From positions 1 through 45,238 of the forward strand of contig JAJFUB010000069.1 in NCBI GenBank assembly GCA_021372615.1: a DNA stretch of 45,238 nt. Direction: 5' to 3'. A model generated the notes under the pieces. The model made no database searches. It worked only from the letters and a program-made list of their open reading frames with translations, and had not been told where the DNA came from. Numbering within the stretch: position 1 is the stretch's first letter; each line of letters begins with the position of its first letter. The translations under genes were made by a program, and so were the position numbers. This stretch comes from a bacterium (GTDB lineage Bacteria > Armatimonadota > Zipacnadia > Zipacnadales > UBA11051). This document shows positions 1-7,524 of this stretch, one piece after another.

Positions 1-1398
1 GTCCGGCCGGGAGAGCAGGACTGTGGCCGGGGTGCGCGCGGGAGCCTCCCGGGGGATGTCCACATTCAGCGTGACGGTATGCCGCCCCGGCTGCCAGGCG
101 CTCGTCTTCAGCTCCTCGGGCGGTGCAACCGCCCCGAAGAGGTCGAAGTCATGGTCCCGTACCTGGCTATCCTCACCCAGGCGCAGGATGAGCGCATAGT
201 CGGCCGCCGGCTTCTGGGGCACATCCAGCGTCACGGTCAGCTTCGCCGGCGCGCCAGGGACGAGGGGTGACGGGTCGGTGCGCAGGTCAGTCACCGTGGC
301 CGTCTGGGCAGGCGCCACGACCGGATAGCGCACCGACCAGAACCAGTGCCACAGGCCGTTCCCCGAGGCGAAGGGCCGTGCTGGGACGAAGCGCGTGTCC
401 TTCGTGCCGGGCTTCATCCAGTCCGGGTGCACTCCGGCGTCACTCTGGCCGGTCCACTGGTCGTCCGTGGGGATGATCGTCCGGCTGCCGTCCCGACCGA
501 TCAGCACCAGTTCCGCCAGCAGCCCGCGACTGCCCACCTCGTAGATGTCCTCGACCTGTGCCGCCAGGACGTTCTCGCCGGCCCGCAGCAAGTCCGTCGG
601 CACCTTCACCAGCCGCGCCGGGCGCTGAATGCCGCCGTTGTAGCTGGCGTCCCGCCAGACCTCCCGGGCGTTCAGGTACATCACGCCCCGGTCGGCGGCG
701 ACCGCCATCAGCCAGGCTTCCTTGACCTGCGCCGGGTCGGCGACCTCGAAGCTGCGGCGCATGTACCGGCGCTCGGGCTCGCGATGGGGCAGCACCAGCG
801 AGGGCTCGACCCAGATCCACATCGCCTTCCAGGTTGGGGCGAAGGACATGGGCAGCACGGGCTTCTCGCCCAGGACCTTGACTTCGCTCAAGCCGATCTT
901 CGCCTGCGCCGGACCGCGCAGCAGCAATCGGATCGCCCGCGTCCGCACCGGTTTTGCCGGCGCGATCGTGGTCGGCTGGTCGGACGGCCCGACCGGGCCC
1001 ATCGCACCCTCGACGTCGTTCCACTGCCCGCGCCAGTCGGGCGGGAAGGCCCGCTCCACCTGCAGGGCGTAGCTCGTGATGGGCTTGAGATCGCTGAACG
1101 CCCCACCCGTGAACTGGCGGAACTCCACCTGGCTGATCGTCACCGGGAAGCGCCACTCCAGCCGCAACCAGACCTGCGTCGTGTCCAGGTCGGAGGCCCT
1201 CGGCGCCACCGGCGGCAGGGGCGTCACCCAGCCTGTCTCGGGCTTGCCGTCGAGCACGAAGGTGGGCCGGTAGGCCATGTCGGGCACGGCCGCGACCGCC
1301 GTAGGCATGGCGCCCCACTCGAAGGCGGTGAGATCGGCCTGCTGGGCGTAGCAGGCAGTGGCGGTCAGCAGCAGCGTACAGAGGGAGATGGCGCGCAT
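1..1398 (-). CDS. Secreted discoidin/rhamnosidase-N-like carbohydrate-active protein (3' end outside window)
   Basis: The frame is open from the ATG at 1398 to the window edge (466 codons, no stop), so the C-terminus is missing. The first ~20 residues (MRAISLCTLLLTATACYAQQ) form a signal peptide. Residues ~45-165 look like an F5/8 type C (discoidin) galactose-binding fold (DGKPETGW, WLRLEW, RAIRLLLRG). Residues ~185-310 look like the N-terminal sandwich of bacterial alpha-L-rhamnosidases (MWIW, RYMRRSFEV, YLNAREVWRD). A third beta-sandwich follows. I infer an extracellular glycan-binding or glycan-cleaving enzyme; any catalytic domain would lie beyond the window. The start is chosen because GAGGTG sits 4-5 bases upstream; an in-frame ATG at 1410 is an alternative. 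It is divergent from the next gene. Confidence 0.75.
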   Translation of the reverse strand, partial: MRAISLCTLLLTATACYAQQADLTAFEWGAMPTAVAAVPDMAYRPTFVLDGKPETGWVTPLPPVAPRASDLDTTQVWLRLEWRFPVTISQVEFRQFTGGAFSDLKPITSYALQVERAFPPDWRGQWNDVEGAMGPVGPSDQPTTIAPAKPVRTRAIRLLLRGPAQAKIGLSEVKVLGEKPVLPMSFAPTWKAMWIWVEPSLVLPHREPERRYMRRSFEVADPAQVKEAWLMAVAADRGVMYLNAREVWRDASYNGGIQRPARLVKVPTDLLRAGENVLAAQVEDIYEVGSRGLLAELVLIGRDGSRTIIPTDDQWTGQSDAGVHPDWMKPGTKDTRFVPARPFASGNGLWHWFWSVRYPVVAPAQTATVTDLRTDPSPLVPGAPAKLTVTLDVPQKPAADYALILRLGEDSQVRDHDFDLFGAVAPPEELKTSAWQPGRHTVTLNVDIPREAPARTPATVLLSRPD

Positions 1399-1544
1399 GG
1401 GGCACCTCATCCGGGGTCGTCACGTTATCTTCCGCGCCCTGTCGGGAGGAACCTGCGCCGGCGAGCGGGCAGGCCGTGCTGGCCCCCGGGGCGAAATGAC
1501 CGTTCGCTTCGAGCCAACTCACTGTCCGTCCGGAGAGACCCGCC

Positions 1545-3227
1545 ATGCCCACCCGCCTACTCGTCGTCACCTCGCTCCTGCTCGCCACCGCCGCCGTCCT
1601 GGCCCAGCCGGCTGAAAACTGGCCCCGCAAGAAGTTCATCGAGACCGGCTGGGACCAGCCCGACACGGCGCGGTTCCGGCAGAATCTGGCCGAGATGGAC
1701 AAGACCCCCTTCGACGGCGTGGTTGTGGTCTGTACGGGCAAGACCGCCGAGGGCAAGGGCATTGGCCTGCGAGGCGCCTTCTGCCCCGACGCCTGGCAGG
1801 AGGCCTGGTTCCAGACCTGCCTGGAAGACCTCCAGGCCACGAAGCCGACGCACCTGAAGGACAACTTCATCGCTCTCGGCGCCAACCCGGGCAATGTGGA
1901 CTGGTTCGATGACGCGGGCTGGAAGAACGTGGTCGAGCACTGGCGGATCGCCGCCCGACTGGCCAAGCAGGGCGGCATGAAGGGCCTGCTCTTCGACCCC
2001 GAGCCGTACACCAAGGGCTTCTCCCAGTTCAAGTACTCCATGCAGGCCGGCAACGCGCAGCACACGTTCGCCGAGTACTACGCCAAGGCCCGCGAGCGCG
2101 GCCGCCAGGTCATGGAGGCCGTCAAGAGCGAGTACCCGGACATGACGCTCTACTGCTACTTCATGAACATCGCCAACTACCCGGCGGCCGGCCAGCCCGA
2201 CCCCGTGCAGGCCCTCGCCGGGGCCGGCTACGGGCTCTACGCGCCCTTCGTGGATGGCTGGCTGGACGTGATCCCGCCGACGATGACCGTCGTGGACGGC
2301 TGCGAAAATGCCTACCTGTTCAGCAGCCGGATGCAGTATGTCGAGGCGGCGCTGAAGATCAAGGGGGCCTGCCAGTCGCTGGTGTCCCCGGCCAACCGCG
2401 CCAAGTACCGCGCCCAGGTGCAGGTGAGCTTCGGCATCTACCTGGACGCCTACGTGAACCCCGAGGGCAGCACCTACTACCTCGGCCCCAAAAACGGCTC
2501 GCGCCTGAACCAACTGTGCGCAAACGTGGGCAACGCGCTGGACGCCGCGGATGAGTACGTGTGGGTCTACGGCGAGAAGTACCGCTGGTGGCCGACCCCC
2601 AATGGCGGCGTGAAGCCGGAGTCCTGGGAGCAGGTCATGCCCGGGACGGACGCCGCGCTGCGCTTCGCCGCGGACCCGGCGGGGGCCGGGCGGCAGGCGA
2701 TGGCCCAGGCGAACCTGCCCAACCTGGCCCGCAACCCCGACTTCGGCGCGGACAAGGCCAAGGGATACACCGGTGCGGAGATCGTGTACAAGGAGGGGGG
2801 CTTCCCGGCCGGCTGGGGCTTCTGGCAGGAGAACACCACCGGCACGGCCGGCTGGGACCGCACCATGGGACACGCGGCGCCGGGCGCCGGGCGGGCCTCG
2901 CAGGTCACCGGCGGCTGCTTCACCCAGGAGATCGGGCCAGTCCAGCCCGGAGAGCGCTACGCCGTGCAGGCCTGGGCCCGCGCGCACGGCCGGGGCAATG
3001 TCTCGATGCGCCTGCGCTGGCAGACGGCCGAAGGACGCTGGATCCACGAGCACCTCGACCGGCTGGTCTACGGCACCGGCGTCCGCGACGAGTGGCAGGA
3101 GCTGCTGGGCGTGGCGGAAGTCCCCGAAGGCGTCGGGAAGCTCGTCATCCTGCTGGGCATGGGCGGGCAGCCCTCGGCGGAGGATGTGGCCTGGTTCGAC
3201 GACGTGACCTGCGTCAAGCTGCCCTGA
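1545..3227 (+). CDS. Secreted TIM-barrel glycosidase-like protein with C-terminal carbohydrate-binding module
   Basis: 560 residues. The first ~20 residues are a signal peptide ending near VLAQPAE. Residues ~30-370 have the alternating pattern of a TIM barrel, with DGVVVVCTG, GLLFDPEPY, MTLYCYFMN, DVIPPTMTV and EYVWVYGEKYRWW; acidic DPEPY and YGEKY are candidate catalytic strand ends. Residues ~400-560 resemble a CBM4/9-type module (NLARNPDFG at its start, WFDDVTCVKL at its end). No glycoside hydrolase family was assigned with certainty, so the function is inferred: an exported sugar-active enzyme. The start has GGAGAG about 6 bases upstream. It is divergent from the truncated gene on its left and shares a 146-base intergenic region with it. 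Confidence 0.75.
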   Translation: MPTRLLVVTSLLLATAAVLAQPAENWPRKKFIETGWDQPDTARFRQNLAEMDKTPFDGVVVVCTGKTAEGKGIGLRGAFCPDAWQEAWFQTCLEDLQATKPTHLKDNFIALGANPGNVDWFDDAGWKNVVEHWRIAARLAKQGGMKGLLFDPEPYTKGFSQFKYSMQAGNAQHTFAEYYAKARERGRQVMEAVKSEYPDMTLYCYFMNIANYPAAGQPDPVQALAGAGYGLYAPFVDGWLDVIPPTMTVVDGCENAYLFSSRMQYVEAALKIKGACQSLVSPANRAKYRAQVQVSFGIYLDAYVNPEGSTYYLGPKNGSRLNQLCANVGNALDAADEYVWVYGEKYRWWPTPNGGVKPESWEQVMPGTDAALRFAADPAGAGRQAMAQANLPNLARNPDFGADKAKGYTGAEIVYKEGGFPAGWGFWQENTTGTAGWDRTMGHAAPGAGRASQVTGGCFTQEIGPVQPGERYAVQAWARAHGRGNVSMRLRWQTAEGRWIHEHLDRLVYGTGVRDEWQELLGVAEVPEGVGKLVILLGMGGQPSAEDVAWFDDVTCVKLP

Positions 3228-3413
3228 CGCGCCTCGCCAGATCCGGCGGAACCCAAGAAAAGTGGACGCTTCGGGCCTGTTGGGGCGTCTTTCCGAGGAA
3301 CAAAGGGTTCCCACGCCGGTCTGAACCAAGTACAATGGCCGGGTTCGGCGGCGGCCGGGAACCGTCTGCCGTAGGCAGGCAACAGTTAGGGTAACGCACA
3401 ACAAGGCGCGGTG

Positions 3414-3441
3414 TTTCCGCAAGCGCCCGCCGGGGTATGAT
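3414..3441 (+). promoter_or_regulatory. Possible sigma70-type promoter of the first pseudopilin gene
   Basis: TTTCCG (3414-3419) and TATGAT (3436-3441) are separated by 16 bases and lie ~70 bases upstream of the pseudopilin start at 3509. The -10 box matches 5 of 6 consensus positions; the -35 is weak. Nothing else recognisable was seen in 3228-3413. Confidence 0.3.
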
Positions 3442-3508
3442 TGCTGTAAGTCCCGTTCGGCGAGATGCCTGTTGTTGTGCGGCGACAATGATTGGAGGGC
3501 AATCGCAG

Positions 3509-4231
3509 ATGATACGTTCCAGACGCGCCGGGTTCACACTGATTGAGCTGCTGGTCGTCATTGCCATCATCGCCATTCTGGCCGCCATCCTCTTCCCGGT
3601 GTTTGCCCGGGCGCGAGGCAAGGCCCGCCAGTCGGCCTGCTCCTCGAACATGAAGCAGCTCGCACTGGCCATCATCAGCTACACGACTGACTATGACGGC
3701 CAGACGTGCTACTGGAGCTTGGACCCGCTCGGGGCCGTCCCCAACAACCCGACGTGGGACCAGCAGATCATGCCGTACATGAAGAACGCGCAGATCCTGA
3801 CCTGCCCGGACAACAAGTACAACGGTGAGAGCGGCACGGTGCCCAATCAGTCCTCCGGCCCCAAGCGGGGCTATGCGCTGCCTCGCTATGTCAGCGGCAT
3901 CAACCAGGACGATCCACCCAACGTCGTCGCGACAGTCCTGCTGACCGAGAAGGGCGCCTATACGCCGGGGACCCTCAGTGACGCGGCGGTGGAGCATCCG
4001 CGCCAGTCGGGCAAGGGGCTCTTGTACCCGAGTGAGGCCTTCCGCCACAATGGCGGCCTGAACTTCGCCTTCCTCGACGGCCACGTCAAGTGGCAGAACA
4101 ACGGCTCGGGCCCGTTCACCAGCAATGGCGACGGCACGTGCGCCACGGCCTCCGACTGGGAGCCGATGAACGGCTCGCACATTCCGGGCCACATGGAGTA
4201 CCCGGAGGACTGGCCGGCGGGGACGGACTAG
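3509..4231 (+). CDS. Type II/IV pseudopilin with H-X9-DG motif (first of a tandem pair)
   Basis: 240 residues. After a short basic leader (MIRSRRAG) comes the class III prepilin signal [17 protein letters not shown], cleaved by prepilin peptidase before F and methylated there, then a hydrophobic helix that anchors the subunit in the membrane or fibre. The C-terminal domain holds the H-X9-DG signature ([12 protein letters not shown]) of DUF1559-type prepilin-like proteins common in Planctomycetes and Armatimonadota. The start at 3509 is preferred over an in-frame start at 3437 because GGAGGG lies 9 bases upstream and the leader length is right. It is paralogous to the next gene ([18 protein letters not shown] are shared). 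The export machinery is not in this window. Confidence 0.9.
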   Translation: MIRSRRAGFTLIELLVVIAIIAILAAILFPVFARARGKARQSACSSNMKQLALAIISYTTDYDGQTCYWSLDPLGAVPNNPTWDQQIMPYMKNAQILTCPDNKYNGESGTVPNQSSGPKRGYALPRYVSGINQDDPPNVVATVLLTEKGAYTPGTLSDAAVEHPRQSGKGLLYPSEAFRHNGGLNFAFLDGHVKWQNNGSGPFTSNGDGTCATASDWEPMNGSHIPGHMEYPEDWPAGTD

Positions 4232-4273
4232 CGACATCGCTCCGGTCGTTCCGACGGGTCTCCTGACCAATCA

Positions 4274-4317
4274 GGCAGGCGGCCTCGCCTGCTGCGGTGG
4301 GCGAGGCCGCTTTCGTT
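4274..4317 (+). terminator. Hairpin terminator; carries a palindrome found again at 34482
   Basis: GCGGCCTCGCC (4279-4289) pairs with GGCGAGGCCGC (4300-4310) to give a perfect 11-bp stem with a 10-base loop, followed by TTTCGTT. It lies 43 bases after the pseudopilin stop, so it is probably a Rho-independent terminator. Its first 19 bases, GGCAGGCGGCCTCGCCTGC (4274-4292), recur exactly at 34482-34500. Confidence 0.65.
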
Positions 4318-4393
4318 AGGGGCGGGGGAATGAGCAGCGTGTAGCAGGCGTCTACCTTGTGAGGCGTAGGTTGCCTGAGGAGGTCAATCGCGC

Positions 4394-5062
4394 ATGACCC
4401 GCCGTCAGCCCCGCGGCTTCACGCTCATCGAGCTGTTGGTCGTCATCGCCATCATCGCCATCCTGGCCTCGATCCTCTTCCCCGTGTTCGCCCGTGCCCG
4501 CGCCAAGGCCCGGCAGTCGGCCTGCCTGTCGAACCTGCGGCAACTCGGCACGGCCATCGCCATGTACGCCGACGACTTCGACGAGATGCTGCCGCTGTGG
4601 TCACTCGCCGGGGGCGCTCCGGATGGCTCCGGTCGTGGGGCGCCGCCCGACTGCACCTGGGACACGCAGATCCTGCCGTACATGAAGAACACCCAGATCC
4701 TCATCTGCGGGGACAACCCCTACGGCCGCACGTATCGTTCGTACGCCATGCCGCGCTATGTCAGCGGCCAGGCGCTGGGCGTCTTCCCCAACGTCACCGC
4801 GACCGTGACGCTCTTTGAGAAGGGGCACTACCCGCCGGGCGCGTGGGAAGATGCGGCCGGGGAGAACTTCCACCAGTCCACGAGCATGAACCCTACGCCG
4901 CAGTACTTCCACTTCGGCGGCAAGGACTTCCTGTTCATTGACGGGCACGTGAAGTGGTACACGGCGTCGTCAGGCCCGTTCGCCGAGAACGGAGGCCCTG
5001 GCGGCGAGGCCGGCGACTGCGAGGCCGTGGGCGAGCATCCCACGGGAGACTGGCCGGCGTAG
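4394..5062 (+). CDS. Type II/IV pseudopilin with H-X9-DG motif (second of a tandem pair)
   Basis: 222 residues. It has the leader MTRRQPRG, the prepilin cleavage and helix segment [17 protein letters not shown], and an H-X9-DG motif near the C-terminus ([12 protein letters not shown]). GAGGAGGT ends 9 bases before the ATG, a strong ribosome site. It is a diverged tandem duplicate of the preceding gene: the two share [34 protein letters not shown] and the tail pattern SGPF-NG. The hairpin at 4274-4317 between them suggests separate transcripts rather than one operon. It is probably a minor fibre or surface subunit; its binding specificity is unknown. Confidence 0.9.
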   Translation: MTRRQPRGFTLIELLVVIAIIAILASILFPVFARARAKARQSACLSNLRQLGTAIAMYADDFDEMLPLWSLAGGAPDGSGRGAPPDCTWDTQILPYMKNTQILICGDNPYGRTYRSYAMPRYVSGQALGVFPNVTATVTLFEKGHYPPGAWEDAAGENFHQSTSMNPTPQYFHFGGKDFLFIDGHVKWYTASSGPFAENGGPGGEAGDCEAVGEHPTGDWPA

Positions 5063-5118
5063 GGACAGGGGGAAAGAGAGAAGAGGGAAAACAGAAGAGA
5101 GAAGAACGAAGGACGGCA
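5063..5118 (+). repeat. GA-rich 3' element directly after a stop codon
   Basis: Immediately after the TAG of the second pseudopilin gene there are ~55 almost pure purine bases containing AGAGAGAAGA twice. The 16-mer AAGAGAGAAGAGGGAA is also found, in the same sense relative to the upstream stop codon, after the tldE-like gene (42108). No reading frame is supported here. Confidence 0.6.
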
Positions 5119-5174
5119 GAGGCCATCGGCGTCTCGTCGTGTCCGGCAACTCACATGGCCCGCGCACTCTTCCT

Positions 5175-5501
5175 TCACTCCAGCTTCTTCGCCAACACCC
5201 AGTCCCGGCGCGACCCGCCGCGGTCCAGGTACACCTCGAAGACCTCTCCCCCCTCCGTCTCGACGCGATAGGCGTTGCGGTGCCGTCGCCGGTACCAGGT
5301 GCGTGTCACCTCGCCCGCCCCGAAGCCCGCATCCACCCATACGCTGACGATCTGCCGGATGACGTACCGCTGCCCGCGCCACGTGAAGGCCACGGGCACA
5401 CGCAGCGCGCGCTCGTCGTCGCTCAGTTCCACCTCAATGCGCTCGCTGATCAGCTCCGTACGCCGCCCTCCTCTCCTCTGCGCGTGCCCGTGTGCCCGCA
5501 T
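5175..5501 (-). CDS. DUF6504 family protein
   Basis: About 100 residues. The core ISERIEVELSDDER, then PVAFTWRGQRYVIRQI and a C-terminal EVFEVYLDR-DWVLAKKLE match the DUF6504 family of small proteins; the function is unknown. The start is unclear. An ATG at 5501 lies inside a perfect inverted repeat, and another at 5546 lies upstream of it. The best ribosome site, AGGAGAGGAGGG (5466-5477 on this strand), sits just upstream of ACG (5459) and CTG (5453) codons in the conserved RTELISERIEV segment, so a non-AUG start is possible. It is divergent from the M55 peptidase operon and convergent with the pseudopilin gene. Confidence 0.65.
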   Translation of the reverse strand: MRAHGHAQRRGGRRTELISERIEVELSDDERALRVPVAFTWRGQRYVIRQIVSVWVDAGFGAGEVTRTWYRRRHRNAYRVETEGGEVFEVYLDRGGSRRDWVLAKKLE

Positions 5502-5539
5502 CGCTCCGCGATGCGATTCGCTGACATCGCGGAGCGATG
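5499..5539. repeat. Perfect 15-bp inverted repeat
   Basis: CATCGCTCCGCGATG (5499-5513) and its exact reverse complement CATCGCGGAGCGATG (5525-5539) are separated by 11 bases. It lies between the divergent DUF6504 and M55 peptidase genes, 105 bases before the peptidase start, and could be an operator, an attenuating hairpin or a REP-like repeat. Confidence 0.7.
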
Positions 5540-5643
5540 TCGGCACGCGCTTCCCTTCGCGCTTGCTTGGGGCGCCTCCTGCTCCGGGCAGGTCTCACCT
5601 TCCCGGCGCAGAAATGCCTGCGGTTCAACAGGGAGGGCGCCAC

Positions 5644-6444
5644 ATGAAAGTCTTCATCACGGTAGACATGGAAGGCATATCGGGGCTGGTGCGCTGGGAT
5701 GCCAACGACCGCCAGCGCGAGCGGGAGCTGATGACCGCCGAGGCCAACGCCGCCATCGCCGGGGCGTTCGCGGGTGGAGCGACCGAAGTGCTCGTGGGCG
5801 AGGCCCATGCCAACATGCGCAACCTCATGCCCGAGGCGGTGGACGAGCGTGCCCGCTTCTTCTCCGGCGAGCCCAAGCCGCTCAACCACATGGGCGGTCT
5901 CGACGAGAGCTTCGGCCTGGCGCTGCTGATCGGCTACCACGCCCGCGCCGGCGCCCGGAATGCCGTCATGTGCCACACGTACGACCTGCACATCCACCGG
6001 CTGGCGTTCAACGGGATCGAGGTCGGCGAGCTGGGCACCGACGCGGCGTTGGCCGGGCACCTGGGCGTGCCCATCGGCCTGGTGGCAGGCGACCGCGCTG
6101 CGTGCGACGAGGGCCGCGCGTTGCTGGGCGACATCGAGACCGTGGCGGTCAAGGACGGGCGGGGGCGCTATGTGGCGAGTTGCCTGCCCCCGGCGGTGGC
6201 GCGGCAGCAGATCACGGAGGCCGCCGCGCGCGCCGTGTCCAGCGCCAGCCGCTTCCAGCCCTTCGTCATCCCCGGGCCGGTCACGTGCGAGGTCGAGTTC
6301 ACCAAGCCCGAGTGCGCCGACATGGTTGAGCCGTTGCCCTTCGTGGAACGCACGTCCGGGCGCGAGATCCGCTTCGTCCAGCCGGACCTGGCCCAGACCT
6401 TCCATGTCTTCAACGCCCTCAACTTCCTGTCAGGGCGGGCGTGA
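5644..6444 (+). CDS. M55 family D-aminopeptidase (DppA-like)
   Basis: 266 residues, the usual length for the family. It is a zinc-dependent peptidase that releases D-amino acids from peptides; in Bacillus DppA helps recover D-Ala-containing wall peptides. All five metal ligands known from Bacillus subtilis DppA can be placed: D8 and E10 in VDMEGISG, H55 in EAHANMRN, H99 in GYHARAG and E129 in VGELG. There is no signal peptide, so it is cytoplasmic. The ATG at 5644 is preferred because GGGAGGG precedes it by 6-7 bases and the family N-terminus MKVFITVDMEG begins there. Its stop overlaps the next start by one base (TGATG), indicating translational coupling with the Nudix and GrpB genes. Confidence 0.92.
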   Translation: MKVFITVDMEGISGLVRWDANDRQRERELMTAEANAAIAGAFAGGATEVLVGEAHANMRNLMPEAVDERARFFSGEPKPLNHMGGLDESFGLALLIGYHARAGARNAVMCHTYDLHIHRLAFNGIEVGELGTDAALAGHLGVPIGLVAGDRAACDEGRALLGDIETVAVKDGRGRYVASCLPPAVARQQITEAAARAVSSASRFQPFVIPGPVTCEVEFTKPECADMVEPLPFVERTSGREIRFVQPDLAQTFHVFNALNFLSGRA

Positions 6445-6923
6445 TGCTCGACGAGGAGAAGTTCCGCAACTCCATCAAGGCCGTCATCATCCGTGACGCC
6501 CGCGTGCTCCTCACGGTGAACCAGGACCCGTGGGGGGAGTTCCTCCTCCTCCCCGGCGGCGGCCAGCGCTTCGGCGAGACTATGGCTGAGGCACTGCAGC
6601 GCGAATGCCGTGAGGAGCTGGGGTGCGCGGTCATCGTCGGCGACCTCCTGGGCATCCGCGAGTATATCGGCGCCCACCACGAGTTCGCGGCCCACGACAG
6701 CGACGTGCACCAGGTCGAGGTGATGTTCCGCTGCGAGTTGGCGCCCGGCTGCGAGCCGCGCACTGGCGACCTCGCCGACGACGAGGGCGACTGGGCGCAG
6801 ACGGGAGTGGCGTGGGTGCCGCTGACGGAACTGCAGGATCGCCGCATCTACCCGTCGGTGCTGAAGGAGTGGCTGCCGGCCCTGCCGGAGCCGGAGCGGC
6901 GGTACTTGGGGGATGTGAACTGA
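6444..6923 (+). CDS. Nudix hydrolase
   Basis: 159 residues. The complete Nudix box G-x5-E-x7-RE-x2-EE-x-G is present as GGQRFGE, TMAEALQ, RECREELGC (residues ~38-60). It binds Mg2+ and hydrolyses nucleoside diphosphate-linked substrates; the substrate cannot be told from sequence. It starts with an ATG overlapping the stop of the M55 peptidase and ends with a TGATG overlap into the GrpB-like gene, so all three are one coupled operon. A GTG at 6441 is an alternative start. Confidence 0.92.
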   Translation: MLDEEKFRNSIKAVIIRDARVLLTVNQDPWGEFLLLPGGGQRFGETMAEALQRECREELGCAVIVGDLLGIREYIGAHHEFAAHDSDVHQVEVMFRCELAPGCEPRTGDLADDEGDWAQTGVAWVPLTELQDRRIYPSVLKEWLPALPEPERRYLGDVN

Positions 6924-7468
6924 TGCCCGACTCCATCATCATCGTCCCGTATGACCCCGAGTGGCCGCGCCTGTTCGCGGAGTTGGGTGCACGCCTACGT
7001 CGGGCGTTGGGGCCTGTGGCGCTGCGCATTGACCACATCGGCTCCACCTCCATCCCGGGCATGGCGGCCAAGCCGGTCATTGACGTGGTGGTGTCGGTCG
7101 CCAGCTTCGAGCCGCTGGCGACCATCGGGGCGCCGCTTGAGGGCCTCGGCTTCGTGCATCGGGCGAGCAACCCGGACCTGACCAAGCGCTACTTCCGCGA
7201 GGCGCCCGGGGAACGCCGCACACATATCCACGTGCGCCGCGCCGGCAGTTGGTCGGAGCAGTTCGCACTGCTCTTCCGCGACTACATGCGCGCCCACGAC
7301 GCGGACTGCCGGTGGTACGAAGCGATCAAGCGCCAACTGGCGGAGCAGTACCGTGACGACCGCCAGGGCTACACCAACGCCAAGGCGCCGTACCTGTGGG
7401 AGATCATGCAGAAGGCGGACCCCTGGGCCCAGGCCACCGGCTGGACGCCCGGCCCGTCGGATGCCTAG
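6923..7468 (+). CDS. GrpB family (UPF0157) nucleotidyltransferase-fold protein
   Basis: 181 residues. IIIVPYDPEWPRLF, RIDHIGSTSIPGMAAKPVIDVVV and HIHV (residues ~5-110) are the family hallmarks: GS-TS-PGM-KP-ID forms the nucleotidyltransferase-like active site, with the ID pair as probable metal ligand. The biochemical role of GrpB proteins is not settled; some are fused to dephospho-CoA kinase. The start overlaps the Nudix stop by one base. It is the last gene of the coupled M55/Nudix/GrpB operon. Confidence 0.9.
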   Translation: MPDSIIIVPYDPEWPRLFAELGARLRRALGPVALRIDHIGSTSIPGMAAKPVIDVVVSVASFEPLATIGAPLEGLGFVHRASNPDLTKRYFREAPGERRTHIHVRRAGSWSEQFALLFRDYMRAHDADCRWYEAIKRQLAEQYRDDRQGYTNAKAPYLWEIMQKADPWAQATGWTPGPSDA

Positions 7469-7508
7469 CCGTCGCCAACACCCAGTACCCAATGCCCAAG
7501 CCCTAACC
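7469..7508 (+). repeat. Degenerate short tandem repeat after grpB-like stop
   Basis: Directly after the TAG comes a run of imperfect 6-8 base units built on ACCCA/GCCCA (ACACCCA, GTACCCA, ATGCCCA, AGCCCTA, ACCCA). It abuts the ribosome site AAGGAG (7510-7515) of the next gene. Confidence 0.45.
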
Positions 7509-7524
7509 CAAGGAGATGATCGTT

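Noticed and set aside
1557-3488. A 643-codon minus-strand frame opposite the secreted TIM-barrel gene
   Set aside because: Antisense shadow: no domain, no ribosome site, and the plus strand has a signal peptide and carbohydrate-binding module.
3509-3600. Conserved pseudopilin leader DNA considered as a repeat element
   Set aside because: The similarity among the four copies is explained by coding for the invariant prepilin signal and does not extend outside the genes.
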